DNA of 10,135 bases, from positions 1 to 10,135 of the forward strand of contig CALKKA010000097.1 of NCBI GenBank assembly GCA_937995495.1, in the 5' to 3' direction. Origin of the DNA: an uncultured Phycisphaerae bacterium (GTDB lineage Bacteria > Planctomycetota > Phycisphaerae > Sedimentisphaerales > Anaerohalosphaeraceae). The position numbers and the translations under genes are program-made. The notes beneath the pieces were generated by a model. It was not told the DNA's origin and did not search any database. It saw nothing but the letters and a program-made list of their open reading frames with translations. Of this stretch, positions 1-7,060 are shown in pieces. The first letter of the stretch is position 1; the number at the start of each line of letters is the position of its first letter.

Positions 1-2015
1 GATGAGGGAAGGAAGATGCCGACATTCTGCTGGCTGACGGTTCGCACTTTAAGTTTCTCGGCCAGCGCCACAGACGCGATGAGTGCCCTGCCGAAGTTGA
101 GCTTTTTGCCCATAGTATCGGACATACAGGGCTTAAACCAATAACATCGGGCAGACTTGACAAAGCGTTCACCCAAACTAAGCCGTTTAGACTTTTTGGC
201 ATTAAAGAAATCGACTGAGAGTTCTTCGATCCGCTGACGCAAATCCTGCGCAGAGGTGTCCGCAGGCAGAGGTTTACCGAAATGGACGCCCACCGGGTAC
301 GGCAGCTTTCGAGGCATGGCGCTCAGAATTTTCCCGTGGAAATGACTGAGAATGCTGCCCCAGAGACCCCCGATATAGGTTGGGATGATCTGATAATCGG
401 TACCCTTGGTAATCTTCTCAAATCCGCCACGAAACTTGTTGAGCAAGCCGGTACGGGTGAGCGTGCCCTCGGCAAAAATGCAGACCAGATAGCCGTCGTC
501 CATTGCCTGACGGGCCTCTCGAAGAGCGGCTACAATCTTTTTTGGCGGGTCTGCTGCACTGATCGGGATGACCTGTCCAAGGCGGAACATCCAGCCGATC
601 CAGCGATTCTGTGAGATCGCCCGATCCATCACAAACCGGATCCGCCGCTGCTGGGTCGCCATCAGCACCACCGCATCAGCCCATGAGACATGATTGGACA
701 CGATCAACGCCGGGCCTTCGGTGGGCACATTGTCTTCGCCGCGCATGCGGATGCGGTAGATCGTGCGTGTCAGCAGCACCAAAATCAGCCGAACCAGGAA
801 GTCCGGCAGCACAATGACCGCAGCGACAGCAAGAATCATTGTTAAAATACCCAACCCTAAGAACATCGTACTGGGCCTGATGCCTAAAACGCCGCAGCAC
901 AGCCACAGCAGGCCCGAAGCGAGGAGCACGCCGATCCAACCCAGGAAACTGGACGCCGCGATGACCCGGGCACGGATTGCCTGGGGAGCTCGTATCTGAA
1001 TAAATGCATGAATCGGCACAATGAACAGTCCGCAGCCGATGCCGAAAAAGAAAATCAGCACAAAAATCGCCTTTAAGGGGGCACCGCTGACGGGGCCGTG
1101 CAGGCCGATCCATCCCAACCCCACCGCCGTTACGGCCATGCCGACCGCCCCCATCGGAACAATCCCGAATTCAACACTGCGACCGGACAGTTTACCCGCC
1201 AGCCATGAGCCGATTCCGATACCGATGGCGGCGATCAAAAACAGATAGCCGCTTTGCATATCGGTGAAGTTGCAGACTTCCATGCCGTAAGGAATCATGT
1301 TGATCTGTGAAAACCCGCCCAGCAGCATGAAATACGCACTGGCCAATACGGTCATCAGCAAGTATTTATCCGCGCAAATAGTTTTCAAAACATGGGTTAT
1401 TTCTGAGATCGAAAATTGCTCCGAGAGCTTTTCGCCGGTTGAAACGGGTTGGGTTTTGCCGATCTTGAAACTTGTCAATACTCCGATCAACGCAAAAATG
1501 ACACACGCCAGTGAGGCCCACATGAAATTCCGATTGAGGAGATTTGCCAGCCACGGGGCAAAGGCCGTTCCGATGACGATGGACAGGTAGGTCATGCCCT
1601 CGAGGAAGCTATTCGCCCTTGAAATCTGATCTTTATGCACCAATTCCGGGATGATGCCGTATTTGCACGGGCCGAAGAACGCGCTCTGGGTACACATCAA
1701 GAACAGAACGACATAAATGCCCATCGAAAACTGCGTGGTAAACACAATCCATCCGGCGATCATCAACACCAACTCGGCAATCTTGGCCTTGACGATGATA
1801 TCCCGTTTACTGAACCGGTCGGCAACCACGCCGGCCAGCGGTGTAAACATCAGAAACGGAACGACAAACACCACACCCGTCAGCGAGGTGACCGATGAGG
1901 CCTTGTCATCTCCTAGCAGGCCGATCAGGAAGAAGACCATCAGCCAGCGGAAGACATTGTCATTGAGGGCACCGAGAAACTGGGTGGCATTGTGCCAGTC
2001 GAACGAACGGGACAT
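1..2015 (-). CDS. aas: Fused LplT-like MFS transporter / PlsC acyltransferase / AMP-binding enzyme (partial, C-terminus off the left edge)
   Basis: At least 671 codons are present and the frame is still open at the window edge. Residues about 1-405 form a 12-helix MFS transporter of the lysophospholipid flippase (LplT) type, with an N-terminal ATQFLGALNDNVFR motif. Residues about 425-600 are a PlsC-type acyltransferase with the catalytic NHVSWAD box (H442, D447) and a FAEGT box (E516). From about residue 635 the first strands of an AMP-forming acyl-activating domain begin (NVGIFLP), then the window ends. This domain order matches the three-domain Aas family, which imports lysophospholipid, activates a fatty acid and reacylates at the inner membrane. 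In E. coli lplT and aas are separate genes. The ATG at 2015 gives the usual N-terminus, but no clear ribosome binding site precedes it. An in-frame ATG at 2066 is a less likely start. The gene follows the small membrane-protein genes by about 100 bp with no visible terminator between them. Confidence 0.9.
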   Translation of the reverse strand, partial: MSRSFDWHNATQFLGALNDNVFRWLMVFFLIGLLGDDKASSVTSLTGVVFVVPFLMFTPLAGVVADRFSKRDIIVKAKIAELVLMIAGWIVFTTQFSMGIYVVLFLMCTQSAFFGPCKYGIIPELVHKDQISRANSFLEGMTYLSIVIGTAFAPWLANLLNRNFMWASLACVIFALIGVLTSFKIGKTQPVSTGEKLSEQFSISEITHVLKTICADKYLLMTVLASAYFMLLGGFSQINMIPYGMEVCNFTDMQSGYLFLIAAIGIGIGSWLAGKLSGRSVEFGIVPMGAVGMAVTAVGLGWIGLHGPVSGAPLKAIFVLIFFFGIGCGLFIVPIHAFIQIRAPQAIRARVIAASSFLGWIGVLLASGLLWLCCGVLGIRPSTMFLGLGILTMILAVAAVIVLPDFLVRLILVLLTRTIYRIRMRGEDNVPTEGPALIVSNHVSWADAVVLMATQQRRIRFVMDRAISQNRWIGWMFRLGQVIPISAADPPKKIVAALREARQAMDDGYLVCIFAEGTLTRTGLLNKFRGGFEKITKGTDYQIIPTYIGGLWGSILSHFHGKILSAMPRKLPYPVGVHFGKPLPADTSAQDLRQRIEELSVDFFNAKKSKRLSLGERFVKSARCYWFKPCMSDTMGKKLNFGRALIASVALAEKLKVRTVSQQNVGIFLPS

Positions 2016-2118
2016 TTTATTGTCGATTGTCAATTTTCTATTTCCTAATTTTAGTCCACAAATCATAGAGTTTGTAAAACAATTGCCTACACACTCCACT
2101 TAAGTGATGATGCCTCTA
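2016..2118. other. Short gap between the membrane-protein pair and the Aas fusion
   Basis: This 103-bp AT-rich gap holds no gene. It contains a perfect 10-bp palindrome, CACTTAAGTG, at 2097-2106. On the minus strand a weak TTTACA / TAAAAT pair with a 19-bp spacer lies ahead of the Aas start. There is no stem followed by a T-run, so read-through from the upstream genes is plausible. An independent promoter is only a weak possibility. Confidence 0.3.
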
Positions 2119-2418
2119 TTATGTTTTCTTAATCCATAGGAGATCTACAAGAAAACCCAAAGACCATACAATACACCAACACAAACCAGCAATAAGCGTT
2201 GGATAAAAGGGAAGAAACATCCAAGCCAATCCAGAAAGAGGGTCATCGGCTATGTTATTAGCTATCCAAAACCAATATAGTATAAAACTAACTCCAAATG
2301 TTGCCAGGGCCAAATAGCCTGCAAGCCTAAAATACCATGTTGCTTTTCTCCAGTGCCGAATCGAATAACGCACCACAAAGATAATCACAATCAACGGTAT
2401 AATGATAAATATAGGCAT
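2119..2418 (-). CDS. Small hydrophobic membrane protein, unknown function (99 aa)
   Basis: I do not recognise this family. The protein is almost entirely membrane-embedded: predicted helices lie at about residues 3-17, 32-53 and 66-93, with a basic, aromatic loop between the first two (RYSIRHWRKATW) and a KK tail. The frame starts 5 bp after the stop of the preceding small membrane-protein gene and lacks a good Shine-Dalgarno sequence, so translational coupling is likely. Like its neighbour it is noticeably more AT-rich than the flanking hydrolase and Aas genes, which hints at recent acquisition or weaker constraint. The stop is TAA at 2119-2121. The coherent helix pattern and tight spacing support a real gene, but no function can be given. 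Confidence 0.65.
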   Translation of the reverse strand: MPIFIIIPLIVIIFVVRYSIRHWRKATWYFRLAGYLALATFGVSFILYWFWIANNIADDPLSGLAWMFLPFYPTLIAGLCWCIVWSLGFLVDLLWIKKT

Positions 2419-2423
2419 AGTGT

Positions 2424-2774
2424 CTATGAAAGATTATAAACAGTTTTTTTTGATAGTTTCTTTTTTAATAACCGGCACGTCAACCTAACCAATAATGCTG
2501 TAAGCCAAGTAATCAAAAAAGCGATTAAAGTGTTTCTGGCAGAATAAGCTGTGAGAAATAAATAGCCTATTGCTGCAGTGGAGGATGTCGATTGAGAAAT
2601 AGCTACAAGATAGTACATGATGCTGCCAATCATAACCGTCCATGCTACTATTAAAGAAATCCTGAGTGGATTGCCGGATATTCGCCATCTAAATGTAAAA
2701 AACAAAATAATGCCCAACATTATTATTGGGAGAACACGAGGCACTATTAATAGTGTGATTGCAAATATGTCCAT
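2424..2774 (-). CDS. Small multi-pass membrane protein, unknown function (116 aa)
   Basis: I do not recognise this family. Four hydrophobic stretches are visible at about residues 3-28, 39-59, 64-78 and 82-98. They are followed by a strongly basic C-terminal tail (RLLKKKLSKK at 101-110) that should stay in the cytoplasm by the positive-inside rule. An AGGA element lies 9 bases before the ATG. The frame begins 11 bp after the hydrolase stop and ends 5 bp before the next small membrane-protein gene, so the three are probably cotranscribed. Composition is AT-rich compared with the genes on either side. Possible roles include an accessory subunit for the lipid enzymes next door or an unrelated inserted pair; neither can be tested from sequence alone. 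Confidence 0.7.
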   Translation of the reverse strand: MDIFAITLLIVPRVLPIIMLGIILFFTFRWRISGNPLRISLIVAWTVMIGSIMYYLVAISQSTSSTAAIGYLFLTAYSARNTLIAFLITWLTALLVRLTCRLLKKKLSKKTVYNLS

Positions 2775-2785
2775 AAATATTAATC

Positions 2786-3748
2786 CTAACTGAAATATTC
2801 CGCAACCAAGCTCAACGCCTGCTGTTTGTATTGCGGTGCCTCATTGAACAGTTCGTGATTGGCGCCGGGGATCATTTGTATTTGGGCATTCGGGAATTTA
2901 TCCCTTACCAAACCCAAATTATATTTCCAGTCCACGGTGCCGTCTTTGTCGCCCTGAATGACCAAGACTTCTTGATCACAGGGGCCCATCGGTTCGATTT
3001 TTTCATTCCAGTTGAACAGCGCCTTAACCCACTTGAGCGAGAGGTGTTTGGAATGCAGGTAATCCTGAGTTTTGTTGAAGATCAGATAGTCTTTATCCGA
3101 GGAATTACTGCGGAGGAACCGGGGAATTTTATCCGTAAAAGAACGGTAAATTATATAGGTCGCCTTGGACTGCTCATAGGCAGACCAGTGAATCAATGGT
3201 GCCGCCAGAACAATCCGATCAAAATCTTCAGCCATGTTTTCCAACAGCATCTCGATGAGGATTGAGCCCCCCGTACTGAAACCGACCCCATGAAACGGAC
3301 CTTCTAAACGACTCTTAACGATCTGCATGAAGTCCTGGGTTGTGTCTATATACTGATCAAATGAGTGGATCGCCGCCGTCTCACCACTGGAAAGGCCATG
3401 GCCCGGCAGATCAAAAACGGCCACCGCATAGCCATGCTCCAGAAGGAACCGGATCAAGTGTCTGAACTGACCGGTGTGATTGAGATATCCATGCAAAAGC
3501 ACAACGGTCGCAGTATACTCGGCAGGTTCATAGAGATGGGCGGCAAGTTTGAATCCCCCCGACTTAAACGAACCAAACAGATGCTGCGTATCAGACTGCT
3601 GGCAATCCAGACCATAATGCACAAAATAGCCCTTTGCTGCCTCCGAATATACCGCAGGGTCAGCCGCGGCAAGCGGTTCTATGTCTGGTCGATCCTTCAA
3701 CGTTGCCTGCTCCTGATTAGTCCTTATCTTACCCAGTATTTGTAACAT
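2786..3748 (-). CDS. Alpha/beta hydrolase, lysophospholipase / monoacylglycerol-lipase-like (320 aa)
   Basis: This is a serine hydrolase of the Hydrolase_4 (serine aminopeptidase S33 / lysophospholipase) type. Visible landmarks, counted from the chosen start, are the oxyanion strand VVLLHGY (H86, G87), the DLPGHGLSSG segment near 113-122, the nucleophile elbow GFSTGG (S158), the acid in VIQGDKDGTVD (about D269) and the histidine in GANHELF (H298). The full triad is therefore present. The likely reaction is hydrolysis of an acyl ester in a monoglyceride or lysophospholipid. No signal peptide is seen, so it is probably cytosolic. The ATG at 3748 has GGAG five bases upstream. The longer frame from 3847 overlaps the preceding gene and lacks a ribosome binding site, so I rejected it. 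Its placement with an acyltransferase fusion suggests phospholipid turnover. The exact substrate is not determined. Confidence 0.88.
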   Translation of the reverse strand: MLQILGKIRTNQEQATLKDRPDIEPLAAADPAVYSEAAKGYFVHYGLDCQQSDTQHLFGSFKSGGFKLAAHLYEPAEYTATVVLLHGYLNHTGQFRHLIRFLLEHGYAVAVFDLPGHGLSSGETAAIHSFDQYIDTTQDFMQIVKSRLEGPFHGVGFSTGGSILIEMLLENMAEDFDRIVLAAPLIHWSAYEQSKATYIIYRSFTDKIPRFLRSNSSDKDYLIFNKTQDYLHSKHLSLKWVKALFNWNEKIEPMGPCDQEVLVIQGDKDGTVDWKYNLGLVRDKFPNAQIQMIPGANHELFNEAPQYKQQALSLVAEYFS

Positions 3749-3830
3749 ACCAACTCCAAAAACACAACTATTCAATTTTCCGTCCGAAGAACTCCTTCTG
3801 CCACCATTGCATAAAGTCAGTGTCCGGTTA

Positions 3831-4832
3831 TTATCCAATTGGTTCAAACAACATCGCCGGCGGCGCTTTCATTGTCATCCAGACACCCGGATCGATCTGT
3901 CGGGATTGCTCCAATGTTTTATCCGCATTGGGGTCTCCACTCATCTTCTCAAGTTTTGCCAGATAAAATGTCCCAAAGGCCCGCATGGCAGCCGGTTCGT
4001 CAACGGCCAGTTCCAGATATCGCCGTACCAGAGATTTTGCCGTTTCGTAATCCTTTTTCATTGCGAGCGGAAAGATAACATCCAGCAGCACATCCTTTTG
4101 AGAGTCATCCAGCTCAATTGCCTTGTTAATATGCTCTTGTGACTTGTCCATTTGACCAGACTCAGCATACAGTAATGCGATTCCGGCATGCAAACCGGCA
4201 TTATCCGATTCCTTGACCAAGGCATCTCGATACTGTTTGATCTTCCAGTCCAGCGACTGATTCTGCTCCACAACCATCAACGCCTGCAACCCATAATCCA
4301 GATCATTCTCCATTAAGTATTCAGCGTGCTGTCGTGCTTTTTTCGGATTGCCGCCTTGATCAGCCTCATTGTTGTTAAACAGGTTTATCAGCAAGTAACG
4401 CGCCTCGTGATAATCCGGTTTTAACTCAATCACTTTCTCAAATGCCGCCATCGACCGTTTGATGATCGAAGAATCCAGATTTCCCTTATGATGGGCCTGA
4501 TCGATATACAGATACGTCCCACACATGCCCTGCCAGTAATGGTATCGTGGATTATCCTCATCCAACTTTGCTGCCAGTGCCGCATGCTTTTCGGCTGACT
4601 CAAGATCGAACAGGTAACAGAGTGTCCTGGAATATTCGAACTGGGTAATTGCATCATTGGGGTCCTGTTTCAAATACTTGCTCAACACCTCTTTTGCCTG
4701 CTGACTCTTTCCATCTATCCTGAGTTGGAAAGCCTTTTCAGCAACTGACATTTCTTCTTGTTCCCTGCTATAAACAGTACCGCACAACAACAACAGCAAC
4801 ACTAATCCACTTGTTAAGATCGCCTGCTTCAT
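3831..4832 (-). CDS. Exported TPR-repeat protein (333 aa)
   Basis: An N-terminal signal sequence (residues 1-22, hydrophobic LVLLLLLCG core) precedes a chain of helix-turn-helix TPR units. Clear ones lie at about 27-60, 61-94, 123-156, 210-243 and 247-280. The cysteine at 17 is preceded by leucines and does not make a good lipobox, so cleavage after VYS at 20-22 and a free periplasmic product seem more likely than a lipoprotein. TPR proteins are protein-binding scaffolds; no catalytic motif is present and the partner is unknown. The ATG at 4832 has AGGAG seven bases upstream. A longer frame from 4958 would put a signal peptide inside the protein and overlap the activase gene, so it is not used. 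It lies 46 bp downstream of the activase gene, consistent with one transcript. Confidence 0.85.
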   Translation of the reverse strand: MKQAILTSGLVLLLLLCGTVYSREQEEMSVAEKAFQLRIDGKSQQAKEVLSKYLKQDPNDAITQFEYSRTLCYLFDLESAEKHAALAAKLDEDNPRYHYWQGMCGTYLYIDQAHHKGNLDSSIIKRSMAAFEKVIELKPDYHEARYLLINLFNNNEADQGGNPKKARQHAEYLMENDLDYGLQALMVVEQNQSLDWKIKQYRDALVKESDNAGLHAGIALLYAESGQMDKSQEHINKAIELDDSQKDVLLDVIFPLAMKKDYETAKSLVRRYLELAVDEPAAMRAFGTFYLAKLEKMSGDPNADKTLEQSRQIDPGVWMTMKAPPAMLFEPIG

Positions 4833-4878
4833 TTCAGTTCTCCTTTCATAAGCCATTTTAAATAACATATTATTGTAA

Positions 4879-5844
4879 TCAGGCACACAAGAGTACCTTT
4901 CGCTTCTTCTGCTCAATGCCTGCCGCACATCTTCCACACTTGTTACCAATGCACCCAACGTATTGGCCGCCCTCGTAAAGCATCGTCAGATCACAATGGT
5001 TTTGACACCCGCCAGCAATCACTGTTTTTGTCTGGTATTCTTTGTCCAGCAAGCCATGGCCCTTGAAATTCGTCTGCTCAGGATTGGCCCTTTTGACCAT
5101 GATACCAACACCGATAGCTCCCATGACATCACAGTTCGCCGGGACAATAACCGGATGCCCTAATTCTTCTTCAAATGCCGAAACGATGGCCTGATTCTTT
5201 GCGGTAGCGCCCTGGTAAACAAATGGCGGATTTAGCTGGATGCCCTTCGCCATCGTCAAATAGTTGGATACCAGAGACCGACAGACACCCATCAGGATAT
5301 CCTCCTTAGAGGCCCCGGTGTTTTTTCTTGAAACGACCGCAGACTGAGTAAACACACCACACTTGGACGGAAAATCGATCCGCTGGGTGCTGCTTAGGGC
5401 GATATTGCCAACATCTTCGATACGCAGCCCCATGCGGCTGGCGATGGATTCAAGAAAGCTCCCCGTTCCCGCTGAACAGATCGAATTCAGCCGGAAGTTT
5501 TCCAGGACACCACCATTGAGGGTCATCAGCTTGGAATCTTCACCGCCGATATCCATCAGCGTTCGAACATCGGGGTAGAAAGATAAGGTGCCGACCGTAT
5601 GGGCCAGCACCTCGGACTTGACCAGGTCAGCACCCACAAACATTCCCACAAACCTTCTGCCGCTGCCTGTTACTCCCATTCCGGCAATTTCGGATGTACT
5701 GACCATCGTTTCCAACGCTTCTTTAACGGTTTCGATCAGGCCATGATTCCTTAGATAGATCGAGTTGAGGAGGTTTTCATCCTCATCAATTTGTGCCAGC
5801 TTGACGGATACACTTCCAACATCAAGCCCGATATATGTTTTCAT
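4879..5844 (-). CDS. Acyl-CoA dehydratase activase, BadF/BadG/BcrA/HgdC-type ATPase with Cys-rich tail (321 aa)
   Basis: This is an ASKHA-fold ATPase of the HgdC family (COG1924). These homodimers hold one [4Fe-4S] cluster and use ATP to push an electron onto a 2-hydroxyacyl-CoA dehydratase or related reductase. The N-terminal phosphate loop IGLDVGSVSVK (5-15), the MDIGGEDSK segment (97-105), the first cluster cysteine in CSAGTGSF (C123) and the second in SKCGVF (C162) are all present, as is GATAKN at 212-217. After residue 275 there is an additional cysteine-rich tail (C280, C284, C298, C303, C306, C320) not needed in minimal HgdC proteins. Similar tails occur in larger activase-related proteins. 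The ATG overlaps the stop of the preceding gene as ATGA, with GAGGTG just upstream. No dehydratase A/B subunits lie in the window, so the electron acceptor is unknown. The enzyme should be oxygen-sensitive. Confidence 0.92.
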   Translation of the reverse strand: MKTYIGLDVGSVSVKLAQIDEDENLLNSIYLRNHGLIETVKEALETMVSTSEIAGMGVTGSGRRFVGMFVGADLVKSEVLAHTVGTLSFYPDVRTLMDIGGEDSKLMTLNGGVLENFRLNSICSAGTGSFLESIASRMGLRIEDVGNIALSSTQRIDFPSKCGVFTQSAVVSRKNTGASKEDILMGVCRSLVSNYLTMAKGIQLNPPFVYQGATAKNQAIVSAFEEELGHPVIVPANCDVMGAIGVGIMVKRANPEQTNFKGHGLLDKEYQTKTVIAGGCQNHCDLTMLYEGGQYVGCIGNKCGRCAAGIEQKKRKVLLCA

Positions 5845-6776
5845 TTTTCACCTCGCATTTTGATCAGTTCTACAAATGTCTCGAGCCGTGTTTCTAGATT
5901 TGCCTCCGCTGTATTTTCATCGATTGGAATCCGAAGCAATGGTGTATTGCTGTCGCGACAGATCGTATTAACAAATGGTTCGATCGATGTCTCCGGCATA
6001 CAGCTCATAGGCAACAGGTGGATCACACCGCCAATATTCTTATCCACCAATTCAAGAAGGTGCGAGATATTCTCAAGGCCATGTCCGCCCAAAGTTCCGT
6101 TTAGGTATTTTTGGGCCTCTCTACCGTAGCGCCTTGTCTTGGTCGGCAAATGTGTCTTCTTAAAAAAGCCATCCTTAATAAAAGAAGACAACGCCACAGT
6201 ATTCACGGGTTTCGCGCCAAGTTTACTGATCTTCTCTTCGATCCCATAGTTGATCCGTTCGTCGCAGCATGTAAAAATCTCTCCAATGATCCCAATATTT
6301 GGTTTTCTGTGAGACCACCTTATTTTCCTTTTGTCGACTTTCTTTATTTGCCCATAAAAGTGAAAAAGCTCCCGCAAGATCCTAAGGTATGAGGTTCCAC
6401 TTAACGCCTGCAAGACGGGCAAGACATTACCGAAATTAATATTATACATTTCAAAATCATACCCCAACCCCTTCAATGTAAACTCCTGAATTTTGCAATA
6501 GTGTTTTAGCCGACATTGTCCCTGGGAATCATACATTAACAGCGTGTTGGCACCATTGTCCAGTGCTTCAATAAAATTACCGAGTGTCGGCTTAAGGGGA
6601 AAACAAACCATCTCTGCCGTGTTTCTGACGCCCACCTTAATAGTTTTATCCGTTGTCAAAGGCGGCAGTTGAACGTTGATTCCAAGATTGGTCAATGATT
6701 GGCTGAGCAGTTCACTATACTCTTTGCCCATCCAAGGCAGTGTTACCGTTCGAGTTTGATTGGGAAGTGCTGTCAT
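5841..6776 (-). CDS. Acyl-CoA dehydratase activase-related protein, COG3580 / DUF2229-like (311 aa)
   Basis: The sequence follows the pattern I know for COG3580 proteins, which are encoded beside or fused to BadF/HgdC-type activases. The markers are a short N-terminal PWMGKEYSELL strand, CFPLKPTLGNFIEALDNGA near 58-76, QCRLKHYC at 87-94, IGIIGEIFTCCDE near 161-173, LGGHGLENISH near 229-239, LPMSCMPE at 255-262 and a terminal TAEANLETRLETFVELI. Cysteines at 58, 88, 94, 170, 171 and 259 could bind an iron-sulfur cluster. These proteins are distantly related to the cluster-binding 2-hydroxyglutaryl-CoA dehydratase subunits, so this one may be the partner that receives electrons from the activase, but its reaction is not established. 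The ATGA overlap with the activase gene implies coupled synthesis. The ATG at 6776 has only a weak GGGA element upstream. It is the first full-size gene after the predicted sigma-54 promoter. Confidence 0.85.
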   Translation of the reverse strand: MTALPNQTRTVTLPWMGKEYSELLSQSLTNLGINVQLPPLTTDKTIKVGVRNTAEMVCFPLKPTLGNFIEALDNGANTLLMYDSQGQCRLKHYCKIQEFTLKGLGYDFEMYNINFGNVLPVLQALSGTSYLRILRELFHFYGQIKKVDKRKIRWSHRKPNIGIIGEIFTCCDERINYGIEEKISKLGAKPVNTVALSSFIKDGFFKKTHLPTKTRRYGREAQKYLNGTLGGHGLENISHLLELVDKNIGGVIHLLPMSCMPETSIEPFVNTICRDSNTPLLRIPIDENTAEANLETRLETFVELIKMRGEK

Positions 6777-6805
6777 TATTCTTTATCCCGTCAGCCAATG
6801 GCGAA

Positions 6806-6892
6806 TCACACCGGCACATTGGAGAAGATCATAAAAGCAATCAAAATGCCTGCGATCATAAAGGCGACGATTTCGTGAGCTAAAGGACTCAC
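6806..6892 (-). CDS. Possible 28-codon single-helix membrane peptide (GTG start)
   Basis: A short frame encodes one strongly hydrophobic helix (HEIVAFMIAGILIAFMIF, then SNVPV and TGA). The polar N-terminus and compact helix resemble real bacterial small membrane proteins more than chance sequence. The good ribosome binding site (GGAG at 6913-6916) serves an ATG at 6902-6904 in the same frame. That ATG is followed after one codon by TAA, then TTA and this GTG. Either the GTG is reached by reinitiation, or the frame has been broken by a stop, or the coding look is accidental. It lies 29 bp before the activase-partner gene and within the predicted 5' leader. No homology can be claimed. Confidence 0.35.
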   Translation of the reverse strand: MSPLAHEIVAFMIAGILIAFMIFSNVPV

Positions 6893-6895
6893 TAA

Positions 6896-6916
6896 TTAAT
6901 CCATTTTGATTTCTCC
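6896..6916 (-). promoter_or_regulatory. Strong ribosome binding site driving a two-codon ORF (Met-Asp-stop)
   Basis: GGAG at 6913-6916 stands eight bases before an ATG at 6902-6904, an ideal layout, yet the frame reads ATG GAT TAA. It is the best-placed initiation site in the leader of the leftward string. It may be a minimal leader ORF that sets ribosome loading or leader-RNA stability, or the relic of a start for the small membrane peptide downstream in the same frame. Confidence 0.45.
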
Positions 6917-6959
6917 AATATATCTCAGTATTTGATTTTAAAAACACAAATCTATAAAC

Positions 6960-6976
6960 AACAAATAACATGCCAG
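6960..6976 (-). promoter_or_regulatory. Sigma-54 (-24/-12) promoter for the leftward string
   Basis: On the minus strand the bases read CTGGCATGTTATTTGTT. Against the consensus YTGGCACGNNNNTTGCW, 11 of the 13 specified positions match, including the -24 GG and the -12 G at the correct 10-bp distance. The two differences are T for C at the seventh position and T for C at the -12 C. Transcription would begin near 6949. That puts the strong ribosome binding site about 35 bases into the message and the activase-partner ATG about 170 bases in. The adjacent divergent gene encodes a sigma-54 activator, which supports the call. The -12 mismatch lowers confidence. Confidence 0.6.
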
Positions 6977-7060
6977 AATAAATAGATCAGTCGCAACATC
7001 ATTAATCAGATAGACTTATATTTTATTTCTTTAAAAATTAAAAAAGAGTCTAGAAAACAG

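Noticed and set aside
676..1113. Open frames of 145 codons and similar lengths running over the Aas, hydrolase and channel genes in other frames
   Set aside because: They overlap genes with clear conserved motifs, are rich in Cys, His, Pro and Arg as expected for shadow frames, and show no family features.
2097..2106. 10-bp palindrome CACTTAAGTG upstream of the Aas fusion as an operator
   Set aside because: A single short palindrome without a second copy or a convincing promoter beside it could be chance.
2443..2467. T-runs on the plus strand as a terminator
   Set aside because: No stem precedes them and they correspond to lysine codons at the C-terminus of a minus-strand membrane protein.
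3749..3847. Longer N-terminus for the alpha/beta hydrolase from an ATG at 3847
   Set aside because: It would overlap the TPR gene and has no ribosome binding site, whereas the ATG at 3748 has GGAG at ideal spacing and the extra residues resemble no part of the family.
4833..4958. Longer N-terminus for the TPR protein from an ATG at 4958
   Set aside because: It would bury the signal peptide and overlap the activase gene by 80 bases; AGGAG sits seven bases before the ATG at 4832.
6783..6971. 62-codon minus-strand frame directly before the activase-partner gene
   Set aside because: Its ATG lies inside the predicted sigma-54 promoter, upstream of the expected transcript start; it has no ribosome binding site, its composition is not protein-like, and the hydrophobic frame and GGAG site fit a different frame in the same stretch.
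7014..7047. IHF site between the enhancer palindromes and the sigma-54 promoter
   Set aside because: The tract is AT-rich and could bend, but no stretch matches the IHF consensus WATCAANNNNTTR well enough to call.
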